Assembly (NCBI RefSeq): GCF_003633685.1
Contig: NZ_RBKT01000001.1
Span: 8,184,001 to 8,248,000 of the forward strand
Source: Micromonospora pisi
Lineage (GTDB): Bacteria; Actinomycetota; Actinomycetes; Mycobacteriales; Micromonosporaceae
Direction: 5' to 3'
DNA length: 64,000 bases
Shown here: positions 1 to 6,882 of the stretch, piece after piece
Numbering within the stretch: position 1 is the first letter of the stretch
Layout: each line of letters starts with the position of its first letter
Notes under the pieces: model-generated
Database searches by the model: none
What the model saw: only the letters and a program-made list of their open reading frames with translations
Told to the model about the DNA's origin: nothing
Translations under genes and position numbers: made by a program

Positions 1-375
1 TCAACCACCCCCGAACGTACGGCGGCCCCGGTAACCGCCGGGGATTCTCCCCCCAGCGCCGGGGCCGCAATGTCGCATAGCCGCGCTTCCACTTCGGTCA
101 CACCCGCACGGACGATGCGACCTGCCGATCGGACGGCCCAACCGCGCTGAGTTTTCCCTAGTAGCCCGCCCGGCGTTGGCCCTGCGGGGATTGTCCGCAG
201 GCAAGGCGCCGGGCAGTACGTTCGGTACGCCAGGGTTAAGGGCTGGGAACTACCCCTGGTTCGTGTGCTTCCCGTGACCCGATCTGCCGTTGAGTGTACC
301 GGGGGTCACCGACCGTTTCGAGGCGCCGGGGCCAGTCAGCCCACTCCAGCCCGGGTTGTCCCGTACGGTGACCCG
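1..375. other. Left-edge stretch without a convincing gene
   Basis: No reading frame here has a credible start, ribosome site and protein-like composition. The frames that stay open are arginine/glycine/proline-rich, as expected from random G+C-rich DNA. I see no tRNA, no long hairpin and no repeat that continues elsewhere. It may hold the promoter of the gene that begins at 376. Confidence 0.5.
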
Positions 376-627
376 ATGAGCGACAGCGAAGGGCTCACCC
401 GGAAATTCGGCCCGATCACCGTCACCGCCAGCCCCGCCACCGGCCTCGCCAGCCTGTCATTTCTCACCGAAGGTGGGGAACGCGTCGCCGTGCTCTCGGT
501 AGACGAACTAACGAAGATCGAATCCACCCTGATCGAACGCATCGCCGCACACCTCGAATTCGGAGAACCCATCGACCTCGCCGGGGCGTTCACCGAGGCG
601 ATGGGCCGGAACCCGTTCGAGGCGTAA
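376..627 (+). CDS. Small conserved-looking protein of unknown function
   Basis: The frame gives 83 residues, beginning MSDSEGLTRKFGPITV and ending in an acidic/amphipathic tail. No domain is recognised. The upstream part of the open frame (265-375) is proline/arginine-rich and was left out. The ATG lacks a clear Shine-Dalgarno sequence, so the start is uncertain and the message could be leaderless. The next gene follows after a repeat-containing spacer. Confidence 0.55.
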   Translation: MSDSEGLTRKFGPITVTASPATGLASLSFLTEGGERVAVLSVDELTKIESTLIERIAAHLEFGEPIDLAGAFTEAMGRNPFEA

Positions 628-660
628 CCCGTCCGCGGCGCGCTTCCAGCGGGGGACCGG

Positions 661-721
661 ATGGCAATTTGCCATGGGTTTGCTATCCGCTTGCTACCGG
701 GTTGCCATGGCTTGATGGCAA
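661..721. promoter_or_regulatory. 11-bp-phased TTGCYAY repeat array with inverted flanks
   Basis: TTGCCAT, TTGCTAT, TTGCTAC and TTGCCAT begin at 669, 680, 691 and 702, exactly 11 bp apart, so all face the same side of the helix. An inverted copy (ATGGCAA) sits on each side, at 661 and 715. This looks like a multi-subunit protein binding site in front of the PASTA gene: an operator, partition site or replication iteron set. Confidence 0.7.
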
Positions 722-815
722 AAGGCCATCGCCGGGGGTCGGATCACCGACAGCCCGCAACCCGATCAGGCAGTGCAAACGATCAACGACGCCCATCACA
801 CTTCGCCACGTGACC

Positions 816-1334
816 ATGCCTCAACCACACGCTCACGGCCCGCAGCAGCAGACCAGCCGAACCGCCCTGATCGTCTTCGGCGTGGCCGGCGTCCTGATCC
901 TCTGCGGAGGCGCCGTCGGGATCGTCGCCGCTCTCGGGGAAGATCCCGTTGACCCAGCGGCCCAACCGCTGGCGACGTCGACACCCGCAAGCCGGCCGCC
1001 GGCCGCGCCCGCGGCGACCGCGGCGGCACCCCAGGTGGTTCCGACGGTCGAGCCGGTGACCAGCCCCACAGTGGCGGCACCGAGTAGCGCCGCGCCGGCC
1101 AAGACCGCCGCCCCGAAAACCCTGACGGTGCCGACCCTGGTGGGGAAAAACGCGGCCGTCGCCGACGACGAGCTGCGGAAGCTCGGGTTTACGAACATCA
1201 GCTTCGGGTCGCAGGACAAGAACGACACCGTCGTGATCCTGCTGACGAACTGGACGGTCACGAAGCAGTCAACGAAGGCGGGCGCGAAGGTGGCGGCGGA
1301 CACGCTCATCGTCCTGACCTGCACGAAGGAGTAA
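816..1334 (+). CDS. Membrane-anchored PASTA-domain protein
   Basis: This 172-residue protein has a short polar N-terminus, one membrane helix (about residues 17-39, ALIVFGVAGVLILCGGAV), a Pro/Ala/Thr-rich linker (about 50-105) and one C-terminal PASTA domain (about 105-172, starting TLTVPTLVGKNAAVADDEL). PASTA domains bind peptidoglycan fragments or beta-lactams in Ser/Thr kinases and penicillin-binding proteins, but no kinase or transpeptidase domain is present. The likely topology is an outward-facing PASTA domain. I chose the ATG at 816 because translation upstream is not protein-like. A cell-wall sensing, exclusion or lysogen-surface role is inference. Confidence 0.75.
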   Translation: MPQPHAHGPQQQTSRTALIVFGVAGVLILCGGAVGIVAALGEDPVDPAAQPLATSTPASRPPAAPAATAAAPQVVPTVEPVTSPTVAAPSSAAPAKTAAPKTLTVPTLVGKNAAVADDELRKLGFTNISFGSQDKNDTVVILLTNWTVTKQSTKAGAKVAADTLIVLTCTKE

Positions 1335-1413
1335 CGGCGCGTCGCAGTTCGGTTGCCCAGGTGACTTTAGGGTCGCCAGTGCAGGACGCCTACGGGCTCC
1401 CGCACCCGCCTTA

Positions 1414-1436
1414 GGCCCCGCCCCGTGCGGGGCCTT
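1414..1436. terminator. Hairpin between convergent genes
   Basis: An 8-bp stem GGCCCCGC/GCGGGGCC with a 5-nt loop, flanked by TTA and TTC, separates the PASTA gene from the leftward gene ending at 1443. It can act in both directions. Confidence 0.6.
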
Positions 1437-1442
1437 CGTGCA

Positions 1443-2336
1443 TCACCGGGCGAACGCCTCCTCCAACCGGGCATCCCGGTCGTGGGCGAGCAGGTCGAAC
1501 ACGGACAGGCCGTGCCCGAACACGAACCCATCCCAGTCGTCCGGGGTCAACTCCAGACGGCCTGGGTTGCCCCGCAAACCGGCCATGCCCAGCTCCCACC
1601 GCCGGGCGGTCGGGATCTCGGACCACAGCTCCTCGACGTGCTGATCCCGGTAGTCCTCCTGCCCCGCGGCCGTCATGTCCGCCCACTCGTTGGCCCCGTC
1701 CCCGTACGCCCAGTCCGGTCGCCAGTCCGGTTTGATGACCGGCTCCCACCTGGCGGCCTTCCGGTTCGGGAACTGATCCTCCACCGAATACGACGTAACC
1801 ACCGGCTCGTCATCGCGCGCCCGTAGCAGCTCGATCACCTGCGTCCAGCCCTGGTCCGACCACCGGCGAGGCCCGTCCGGTCCGTCGTTGAACCAGAACC
1901 CGTCCCGGAAGACCGACCGGTTGAGCCCGTCCTGCATGATGTCGGCCAGCCACGCCCGGTTCGGCCCGTCGACCCAGGCGTGAATCTCGCACTGGTAGTA
2001 CAGGCGGGCGGCCAACCGGATTGGGTCGTTCCCGAGGGCAAGGGCGGTGTTGAACAGCAGTGGCTTCGACGCGATCGGGTGTCCACGCCAGTGGAACGGG
2101 TCGTCGCCGACGACGAGCGACGTCTCGACGCCCCGTCGCCACCCCTGGTACTGGTGGGCGGGCGGGACCTGGCCCACGGCGGGTGACAGGAGTTTGGCGA
2201 TCCGCTTCACCGCGATGGGGCTGCCGAGCCCAAGCATGGCGATGACCATGTCGGTGCACAGTGCACCGAAGTGGGCGTGTTCGCTGCCATTCAATGCGGC
2301 TTCACCGAAGGGGGAGTGGAAGTGAAGCTTGCTCAT
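1443..2336 (-). CDS. Conserved phage/actinobacterial protein of unknown function
   Basis: A 297-residue soluble protein beginning MSKLHFHSPFGEAALNGSE. I know no family name for it. The N-terminus has an HxHxP motif, and the body is rich in Trp and acidic residues with a helical middle (about 30-130). Its ATG overlaps the stop of the displaced 3' end of the NADAR gene, so it was probably translationally coupled to that gene before the GIY-YIG insertion. It is the last gene of the leftward operon. Confidence 0.75.
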   Translation of the reverse strand: MSKLHFHSPFGEAALNGSEHAHFGALCTDMVIAMLGLGSPIAVKRIAKLLSPAVGQVPPAHQYQGWRRGVETSLVVGDDPFHWRGHPIASKPLLFNTALALGNDPIRLAARLYYQCEIHAWVDGPNRAWLADIMQDGLNRSVFRDGFWFNDGPDGPRRWSDQGWTQVIELLRARDDEPVVTSYSVEDQFPNRKAARWEPVIKPDWRPDWAYGDGANEWADMTAAGQEDYRDQHVEELWSEIPTARRWELGMAGLRGNPGRLELTPDDWDGFVFGHGLSVFDLLAHDRDARLEEAFAR

Positions 2337-2437
2337 GCTGCGCGGCCTTCCTCGCTGGTGGTTGCCCGCTCGACCAGGATGGTGCGGATCTCCATCAGCA
2401 ACCGGCCGAGGTAATTCTCCCCGGTCGCCTGACGGCC
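2333..2437 (-). pseudogene. Displaced original 3' end of the NADAR gene
   Basis: In the frame that overlaps the end of the endonuclease gene, the DNA encodes ENYLGRLLMEIRTILVERA and a short tail, ending in a TGA that overlaps the ATG at 2336. This matches the C-terminus of the intact NADAR gene upstream (QNCLGKLLMALRAELREQG). The two stretches are about two-thirds identical at DNA level over some 40 bp. It is best read as the old 3' end, left behind when the GIY-YIG gene arrived with a replacement end. Confidence 0.7.
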
Positions 2438-3420
2438 AGCTTCCAGCCCTTGTGAGCGTCACGCTTGCCGTTCAGCAACTCACTGAGTTTTCCCTTGTCC
2501 AGATGGTGCGCGGCGGCGAAGGCGACAACGCCCACGCCTTCGACCTCTTCACCCTCGGGGTTTAGCAGAACGAAGTGCTTCCGTGGACGAGGGATGGCGC
2601 GAACGGTGCCACGCCGGCCAGCAAGCAACTGCACCGCCTTGGCTGCCTCCTCCGAGGTGCAGTGCCCCAGGTCTACTGCGGCCCTGACGGCGTGAGGTGT
2701 GTTCGCGCAGGCCGTTGCGTGCGTTTGTGCCGCCGCCCGCATCGCCCGCGAGAACGAGCTACGGCACCCAGGACACACCAAAGACTCGTCCGTGTCGAAC
2801 AGGGTCGCTGGTAATGGATCGGCAACCAGCCGCCATCCCTGATGCGACGGGCGCACTCCCCAAGCCACTGCCCGAAGGTTGCTGTAACTCAGTCCCACCT
2901 CCTTGCAGAACTTCCCCGGGTTGCTGATCACGATCGACTCCCCGGACGGGTTGATCAAAGTCCAGGGCCGTCGCCGCTCCGCGAAAGTCGCCGCTGCGGC
3001 AATGTACGCCCGTTCGGGGAGTCTGCGTCCCTGCCACAGCTCGCTCAACGCCTGACGGCGTTCGGGCGTCATCGCCGATCGGAGTGCATCGCGTGCCTGC
3101 TGGCTGACCGCACCGATTCCGTTGCCAGCGCGGAGGTTATACCCGTGAGGCGCGAACGTGTTCTGGCACACGGCCCAAGCCTTCTCCGCAGCGTCCAGGG
3201 CCTCCTGGCTATCGCACTGGGCCAGCTCCCTCATGACGAACGACTCGACCCCGTACTTGCGAAGGGCTGCCGTAATCGGCTGAGTCCGTCGGCGGTTGCT
3301 CATAGCGTGGACATGACCCCGCCATCGCCGCTCAAGCGTAAACGTGGTCTGACCGACGTATTCCTTGCCCGTCAGCTTGTTGATGATGACGTAAATCCGG
3401 CCGTACGGCTCAGCCGTCAT
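2395..3420 (-). CDS. GIY-YIG homing endonuclease
   Basis: This 341-residue protein has an N-terminal GIY-YIG nuclease domain (about residues 8-90: GRIYVIINKLTGKEYVGQTT, with the conserved Arg in LERRWRGH). The middle resembles NUMOD-type DNA-recognition modules. A CxxC...H...C zinc-finger-like motif (CPGCRSSF...HATAC, about 230-255) follows, then a second module near the C-terminus (KGKLSELLNGKRDAHKGWKL). Free-standing endonucleases of this type cut an allele lacking them and spread by repair. The start overlaps the NADAR stop (ATGA). Base composition is less G+C-rich than in neighbouring genes, which supports recent arrival. Confidence 0.9.
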   Translation of the reverse strand: MTAEPYGRIYVIINKLTGKEYVGQTTFTLERRWRGHVHAMSNRRRTQPITAALRKYGVESFVMRELAQCDSQEALDAAEKAWAVCQNTFAPHGYNLRAGNGIGAVSQQARDALRSAMTPERRQALSELWQGRRLPERAYIAAAATFAERRRPWTLINPSGESIVISNPGKFCKEVGLSYSNLRAVAWGVRPSHQGWRLVADPLPATLFDTDESLVCPGCRSSFSRAMRAAAQTHATACANTPHAVRAAVDLGHCTSEEAAKAVQLLAGRRGTVRAIPRPRKHFVLLNPEGEEVEGVGVVAFAAAHHLDKGKLSELLNGKRDAHKGWKLAVRRPGRITSAGC

Positions 3421-3890
3421 CCCTGCTCCCGCAGTTCGGCACGTAGAGCCATGAGCAACTTGCCTAGGCAGTTCTGCCCCGGCCGGACGCACGCTGGCCG
3501 CCCGCAGTGGCAGAACCCTCCCCAGGTCAGGTCATGCCACATCGTGCCCTCAATCAGGGTTGCGTCTCCGGTCGCAACCAGGGCGGCGGCCTTGTCCGGG
3601 TGCGCCCGGAACTTCGCCGCCAACACCTCGGCCATCACCTCGTACCTGACCTTCTCGTCCCACCGCGGCCGGAGCTGCACCGACCGGCCGCGGCGCTTCG
3701 CCTCGGCCGGGGTCCGAGCTTCGGCGATCCACAGCCGGACGCCCATGTCCAGGGACTTGCCGGCGTTGAAGCTGTGTTCGGTGGTCGGGTAGTCGATTTG
3801 CTCCCACCGGTGGGGTGCGTGGTCGAAGTTCGACAGGAACCCGTGCCGGCCCCGGAAGTCGCTGATCACCACCCTGGCCACGTCAACCAC
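3417..3890 (-). CDS. NADAR-family (YbiA-like) N-glycosidase
   Basis: About 157 residues. Family hallmarks are visible: an N-terminal F-R/G-x-x-FLSNF segment (FRGRHGFLSNF), YPTTEHSFNAGKS, an EAKRRGR stretch, and the C-terminal GQNCLGKLLMALR motif. NADAR proteins act on ADP-ribose or riboflavin-pathway intermediates; some remove ADP-ribose from guanine in DNA, and phage members can counter NAD-linked defences. The family's usual WGxG segment is replaced by WGGFCHCGRPAC, adding three cysteines that may bind metal. GTG at 3890 overlaps the preceding gene by 8 nt; GTG at 3881 is the alternative. The 3' end appears to have been replaced during the endonuclease insertion. Confidence 0.85.
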   Translation of the reverse strand: MVDVARVVISDFRGRHGFLSNFDHAPHRWEQIDYPTTEHSFNAGKSLDMGVRLWIAEARTPAEAKRRGRSVQLRPRWDEKVRYEVMAEVLAAKFRAHPDKAAALVATGDATLIEGTMWHDLTWGGFCHCGRPACVRPGQNCLGKLLMALRAELREQG

Positions 3891-4416
3891 GGCGCACCTC
3901 GGTCTTGTGCTCGGCGTGCCACTCACGCCGGGCGTTGTCCGACGGCAACACCGGGGACGGCTCCCCACACGAGCAGGCAGTGGCGCCTTCCCGGATCCGG
4001 GAACCCTGGTCGAAGATACGGCCTTCGGCGGGCAAGGTGTGCCCGGCAAGGCGGGCGCCCGGCCGCTGCCGCTCCGTCTCGTCTGCGAACCCCAGAACAT
4101 CCAGGATTGTCTGTACGCGAAGGAGGTCTCTCGGCTGTTCGGCGGCTAGGGCTTCGAAGAACGGGGCCACCTCTACGAACGCGGAAAACATATCGTCCAA
4201 CACCCTCACCTGGATCCTCGGACTACCGAAAATCGCGCTGATGTCCTCGACAAGGACCATCCAGGCATCTTGTTCGTTGTTGTCCTGTTTGAAGATGTGG
4301 ATCGAGGGCGAGGGAGCTTTGCCGAGTATCCGGGCCTCGCTCTTGGCGTACCAGTGTTCGTGTTCCACGGTGTACGCAAGCCGGTAGCCGGGGTCGGTGC
4401 TCAGCTTCTCCGTCAT
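3883..4416 (-). CDS. Unknown protein with C-terminal Cys/His motif
   Basis: A 177-residue protein starting MTEKLSTDPGYRLAYTVEHE. The body is alpha/beta-like with no recognised family. The last 35 residues hold CSCGEP...HAEHK, a plausible zinc site. It is the first gene of the operon that continues into NADAR, and an array of GTGACT repeats lies directly upstream. The ATG has an upstream AGGAGCG-like ribosome site on the minus strand. Confidence 0.75.
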   Translation of the reverse strand: MTEKLSTDPGYRLAYTVEHEHWYAKSEARILGKAPSPSIHIFKQDNNEQDAWMVLVEDISAIFGSPRIQVRVLDDMFSAFVEVAPFFEALAAEQPRDLLRVQTILDVLGFADETERQRPGARLAGHTLPAEGRIFDQGSRIREGATACSCGEPSPVLPSDNARREWHAEHKTEVRRG

Positions 4417-4447
4417 GGTGCGCTCCTGTCGTAGTGGTTCAGTGTGT

Positions 4448-4487
4448 GTGACTGCGGTGTGACTTCCGCGTGACTCACGGCGTGACG
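4448..4487. promoter_or_regulatory. GTGACT repeat array, 11-bp phase
   Basis: GTGACT begins at 4448, 4459 and 4470, with GTGACG at 4482 (spacings 11, 11, 12). The array lies in the 166-bp gap between the HNH gene and the leftward gene starting at 4416, so it probably controls that promoter. Its motif differs from the array at 661-721 but it uses the same one-turn spacing. Confidence 0.55.
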
Positions 4488-4582
4488 GGCGGTCAGCCGC
4501 GAGACACGGCCGGGGCGAGCAGGTCCGTACGACCATGCACATCCTCATCGCGATCAATAACCATCACGGTCACGGGCGGAGG

Positions 4583-4831
4583 TCACCCCAGGCCGGCGGC
4601 GCGCCGCTGCTCCTCCCACTCCTCCACGAGAAGGTCACCCTTCTCAAAGTTGCACTCAGCGCAGGCGCAATCCAGGTTGTCCAGCTCGTTCGTCCCACCC
4701 CGAGAGACGGGCACCCGGTGCTCGACCCAAAACGGCCCGTCAACGTTGCCGCAGTAGCAGCAGCGGCCGATACCAAGAACTCGGCGACGGCGCGCGATGG
4801 GAACCCTGGTCCGCTTCCTCCCCCTAGGCAT
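4583..4831 (-). CDS. HNH endonuclease
   Basis: An 82-residue protein: a basic N-terminus (MPRGRKRTRVPIARRRRV), then an HNH domain with CCYCG, EHRVPVSRGGTNELDNL and CAECNFEKGD. The two Cys pairs bind a structural zinc, and the H and N residues form the metal-dependent nuclease centre. It may act as a packaging- or homing-type nicking enzyme. It follows the initiator-like gene after a very short frame. Confidence 0.85.
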   Translation of the reverse strand: MPRGRKRTRVPIARRRRVLGIGRCCYCGNVDGPFWVEHRVPVSRGGTNELDNLDCACAECNFEKGDLLVEEWEEQRRAAGLG

Positions 4832-4845
4832 GGGTGGCTCGCCTG

Positions 4846-4923
4846 CTACTGGACCGCCAGTAGCGGCGGCAGCCGGTCCGGGTGTACCAGGTTGTGCGAG
4901 ATGGTCAGTTTCGTATCGGTCAT
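4846..4923 (-). CDS. Possible 25-residue peptide
   Basis: A tiny frame (MTDTKLTISHNLVHPD...) starts in an ATGA overlap with the stop of the initiator-like gene and ends 15 bp before the HNH start. The overlap suggests it is translated, either as a peptide or only as a ribosome relay to the HNH gene. Nothing is recognised in it. Confidence 0.35.
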   Translation of the reverse strand: MTDTKLTISHNLVHPDRLPPLLAVQ

Positions 4924-5774
4924 GCGGCTGGCTCCTGTTCTGGCTGGTCAAGGTACATGTCGGCGGTGTGGTCAGTTCCGTGTGCTGCGTTCCATGTGTC
5001 CAGCACCTTCTGGACCACGTCAAGCAGGGTGCCGTTCCGCTTGACCGCCACCCACCAGCCGTTGCCGTCCACGAGGTTGTCGGCGGTGATCCGGGCGATA
5101 AGCCAGTCGGCGTCGGTTCCGATCCAACCGATCTCGGCGAGGTACCGGTGGGGGAGACTCCTGAACTTCGGCTTGGGCCTCTTGCCGTCTCTCTCACGAT
5201 CTTGATTTGCCCGCCGCGTCGGCGGTGGTGCGTTCGCGCCGGAGAGAGAGGCGGTAGTTAGTGGTTGTTCTTGTAGTGGTCCTAATGGTTGCGTTCCACC
5301 GTTGGAACTACCAGCGGCCGAAGTGGAACTACCGTGGTCCGCTGATGGAACTACCGTAGTTCCGACGTTGGAACTACCGGCCGTTTCGTCGGTGGTTCCA
5401 ACGTCGGAACTACCAGCATCGTCGTTAGTTCCGACGCTGGAACTAACGACGGGAACCACCAGCCGGTAGATCGTGGACCGGCGAGGCGCCTCGTGCACCA
5501 GTGCCAACCAACCGGCCGCCACAAGACTGTCGACGATCGCCGGTACCTTCGCCCGCCGCCGGATACCGGACTTCGCCATGAGCCTCGGGTACGTCAACCA
5601 GGCCAGGTCCGCATCGGGCCCCTTGTCGCCGGCCGCGTTCCGGGCGTGCCGGGCGTACGTCTCCAGAACGGCCTTCTGGTCGGCGCTCAGGTGCTCAGAC
5701 TCCCACACGGCATCCCGGTAGATGTCGCGGAACCATCGGCCACTTGGGCGCTCGCTGTCAGTCGGCGAGGTCAT
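4920..5774 (-). CDS. Replication initiator-like winged-helix protein
   Basis: A 284-residue protein. Residues about 10-105 look like the winged-helix N-terminus of phage replication proteins (WFRDIYRDAVWESEHLSADQ; YPRLMAKSGIRRRAKV). A low-complexity Gly/Ser/Thr linker (about 110-165) with repeated SSxVGTT units follows, then a basic region and a C-terminal helical domain (about 195-284). The linker repeats are the protein reading of DNA iterons described separately. Lambda O has the same arrangement: DNA-binding domain, origin inside the gene, then a partner-binding domain that recruits helicase. The initiator role is inferred from this layout and neighbours, not from a catalytic motif. Confidence 0.75.
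   Translation of the reverse strand: MTSPTDSERPSGRWFRDIYRDAVWESEHLSADQKAVLETYARHARNAAGDKGPDADLAWLTYPRLMAKSGIRRRAKVPAIVDSLVAAGWLALVHEAPRRSTIYRLVVPVVSSSVGTNDDAGSSDVGTTDETAGSSNVGTTVVPSADHGSSTSAAGSSNGGTQPLGPLQEQPLTTASLSGANAPPPTRRANQDRERDGKRPKPKFRSLPHRYLAEIGWIGTDADWLIARITADNLVDGNGWWVAVKRNGTLLDVVQKVLDTWNAAHGTDHTADMYLDQPEQEPAA
5254..5450. other. Candidate replication origin with palindromic iterons
   Basis: Inside the initiator-like gene, GTTCC-N6-GGAAC palindromes have cores at 5293-5308, 5359-5374, 5395-5410 and 5428-5443. An imperfect copy (GGTCC-N6-GGAAC) lies at 5336-5351 and a lone half (GGAAC) at 5325. The 5428 copy has perfect 12-bp arms (5421-5432 and 5439-5450). The first four sites are spaced about 21-23 bp apart. 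Immediately beside them, 5254-5290 is only about 41% G+C in a much richer surrounding. Iterons plus an easily melted tract within the initiator gene match the lambdoid origin plan. Confidence 0.75.
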
Positions 5775-6336
5775 CGATTACCTCGATCCGGGCGCCCTTA
5801 CGGGAGTTGCACGATCCGCACAGCACCCGCAGGTTTTCGACGGTGTCCGGGCCGCCCCTGGACCACGGGTAGATGCGATCGAGGGCGAGCAAGTGGGTCG
5901 AACCGCATTTGATGCACGCGTCGCCGTCCCGCGCGAAGACCGCCACCCTCACGGCCGTGGGGATGGGGCGACGTCGGACACCCTCGGGGGCAATCCGTTC
6001 GGCGGAGTAGCGAGGCGCCCGGACGGGCTTCGTCCCCTTGATGTGGAGTGGCACGTCGTACACGGTGGGCCGTTGCCCGGACGCCAGGTTATGCACCAGC
6101 GTCTGGTCCCCGAGCAGCAGGAGACCGAGCGACCGAAGCCGTGCGATATCGCGTTGGGTTTGCTTGACCGACTTGCCTGTCTTCTTCGCGATCTTCGCTA
6201 CCGGTTGGGACGAGCCCTGCCCCTGGTCATCGCAAGCGCGGGCGATGACGACCAGCGTGCCGGCAAGTTCGGCTGGCACGGGGGCATCGTCAATCACCCA
6301 ATCGATGGCGCGCATGCAGACCGGCTCGTGGTCCAT
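5758..6336 (-). CDS. Helix-turn-helix plus HNH nuclease protein
   Basis: About 192 residues from the ATG at 6336 (206 from 6378). The N-terminal half (WVIDDAPVPAELAGTLVVIA; AKIAKKTGKSVKQTQRDIAR) looks like a helix-turn-helix of phage replication proteins. The C-terminal half is an HNH domain (RVAVFARDGDACIKCG, LDRIYPWSRGGPDTVENL, VLCGSCNSRKG). The histidine usual before the D is replaced by L-D-R-I, so the first catalytic position may be degenerate. The stop overlaps the next gene by 17 bp. It may be a helicase loader-like gene fused to, or invaded by, a nuclease. Confidence 0.8.
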   Translation of the reverse strand: MDHEPVCMRAIDWVIDDAPVPAELAGTLVVIARACDDQGQGSSQPVAKIAKKTGKSVKQTQRDIARLRSLGLLLLGDQTLVHNLASGQRPTVYDVPLHIKGTKPVRAPRYSAERIAPEGVRRRPIPTAVRVAVFARDGDACIKCGSTHLLALDRIYPWSRGGPDTVENLRVLCGSCNSRKGARIEVIDDLAD

Positions 6337-6462
6337 CGGTCGGCCGCTCGCCGGTGGGATCTTGCTAGTGTGTTGCACAGCCCAGGGCCTACTTTCTGGG
6401 TCAGGCTCGGGGGCGCATGGCGTTGGTAGCGCCGCTCCCGGGCCGAACTATTTGCGCTGCCG

Positions 6463-6708
6463 CTACTGCGGCCCGTCAGTCTTCGCGGGTTCCTCCTTGA
6501 GGATCTTGTCGAGCCAGGTGTCTGACCAGACGTGGCCCATACCGCGCAGGATCGCGGCCTTCCTTATGTTCTCGGCGTACGCGGCGCGCGCTTCGGCGGC
6601 CAGCCTGTCTCGCGGGCCGGCAAGGATCCGTTCGGCTTCGTTTCGTGCCTGCTGATACTCGTCACCCGCTTTCTTGAGTCGCGCGAGCCGCGCGCTGTGA
6701 TCGGTCAT
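6463..6708 (-). CDS. Small helical, possibly DNA-binding protein
   Basis: An 81-residue, highly charged protein beginning MTDHSARLARLKKAGDEYQQ, almost all helix or coiled coil up to residue 60. Small proteins with this kind of N-terminus occur in actinobacterial plasmids and integrative elements as putative regulators. It is the first leftward gene of the divergent control region and so a candidate repressor or early regulator. In-frame ATGs at 6720 and 6744 are alternative starts. Confidence 0.65.
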   Translation of the reverse strand: MTDHSARLARLKKAGDEYQQARNEAERILAGPRDRLAAEARAAYAENIRKAAILRGMGHVWSDTWLDKILKEEPAKTDGPQ

Positions 6709-6726
6709 GCCGGGGATCATGTCATG

Positions 6727-6783
6727 AACCGGTTGGGAAAGCAATTAGCCAACATGTTCCCATCATGTTTGCCAACCTGGTTG
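6727..6783. promoter_or_regulatory. Three-operator divergent switch region
   Basis: Palindromes AACCGGTT (6727-6734), AACATGTT (6751-6758) and CAACCTGGTTG (6773-6783) have centres about 24 bp apart, sharing the form AAC-N2/3-GTT. The third overlaps the -35 box of the rightward promoter. Spacing and position resemble the triple operators of lambdoid phages, so this is a strong candidate immunity region. Confidence 0.65.
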
Positions 6784-6818
6784 ACATGGCCCAACGCAGC
6801 CCGTAACTTGGTAGATGT
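6774..6818 (+). promoter_or_regulatory. Early promoter P1
   Basis: TTGACA at 6781-6786 and TAACTT at 6804-6809 with a 17-bp spacer form a good vegetative promoter. The -10 lies in a full AACTTGGTAGATGT copy (6805-6818). A degenerate copy (10 of 14 matches) at 6774-6787 overlaps the third operator. It drives the gene at 6883. Confidence 0.8.
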
Positions 6819-6882
6819 AAGGCGAACGGCCACGGCCGGTGCTACCAACACCACCGAGGCCCTGATCGGGAGAGGCCCCGAT

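Noticed and set aside
1-204. Leftward open frame of 67 residues at the window edge
   Set aside because: Arg/Gly/Pro composition typical of random G+C-rich sequence, no ribosome site and no domain.
5860-5872. GGGTAGATGCG near 5864 as another copy of the early repeat
   Set aside because: It sits inside the HNH coding sequence and matches only seven or eight core positions, with no paired copy.
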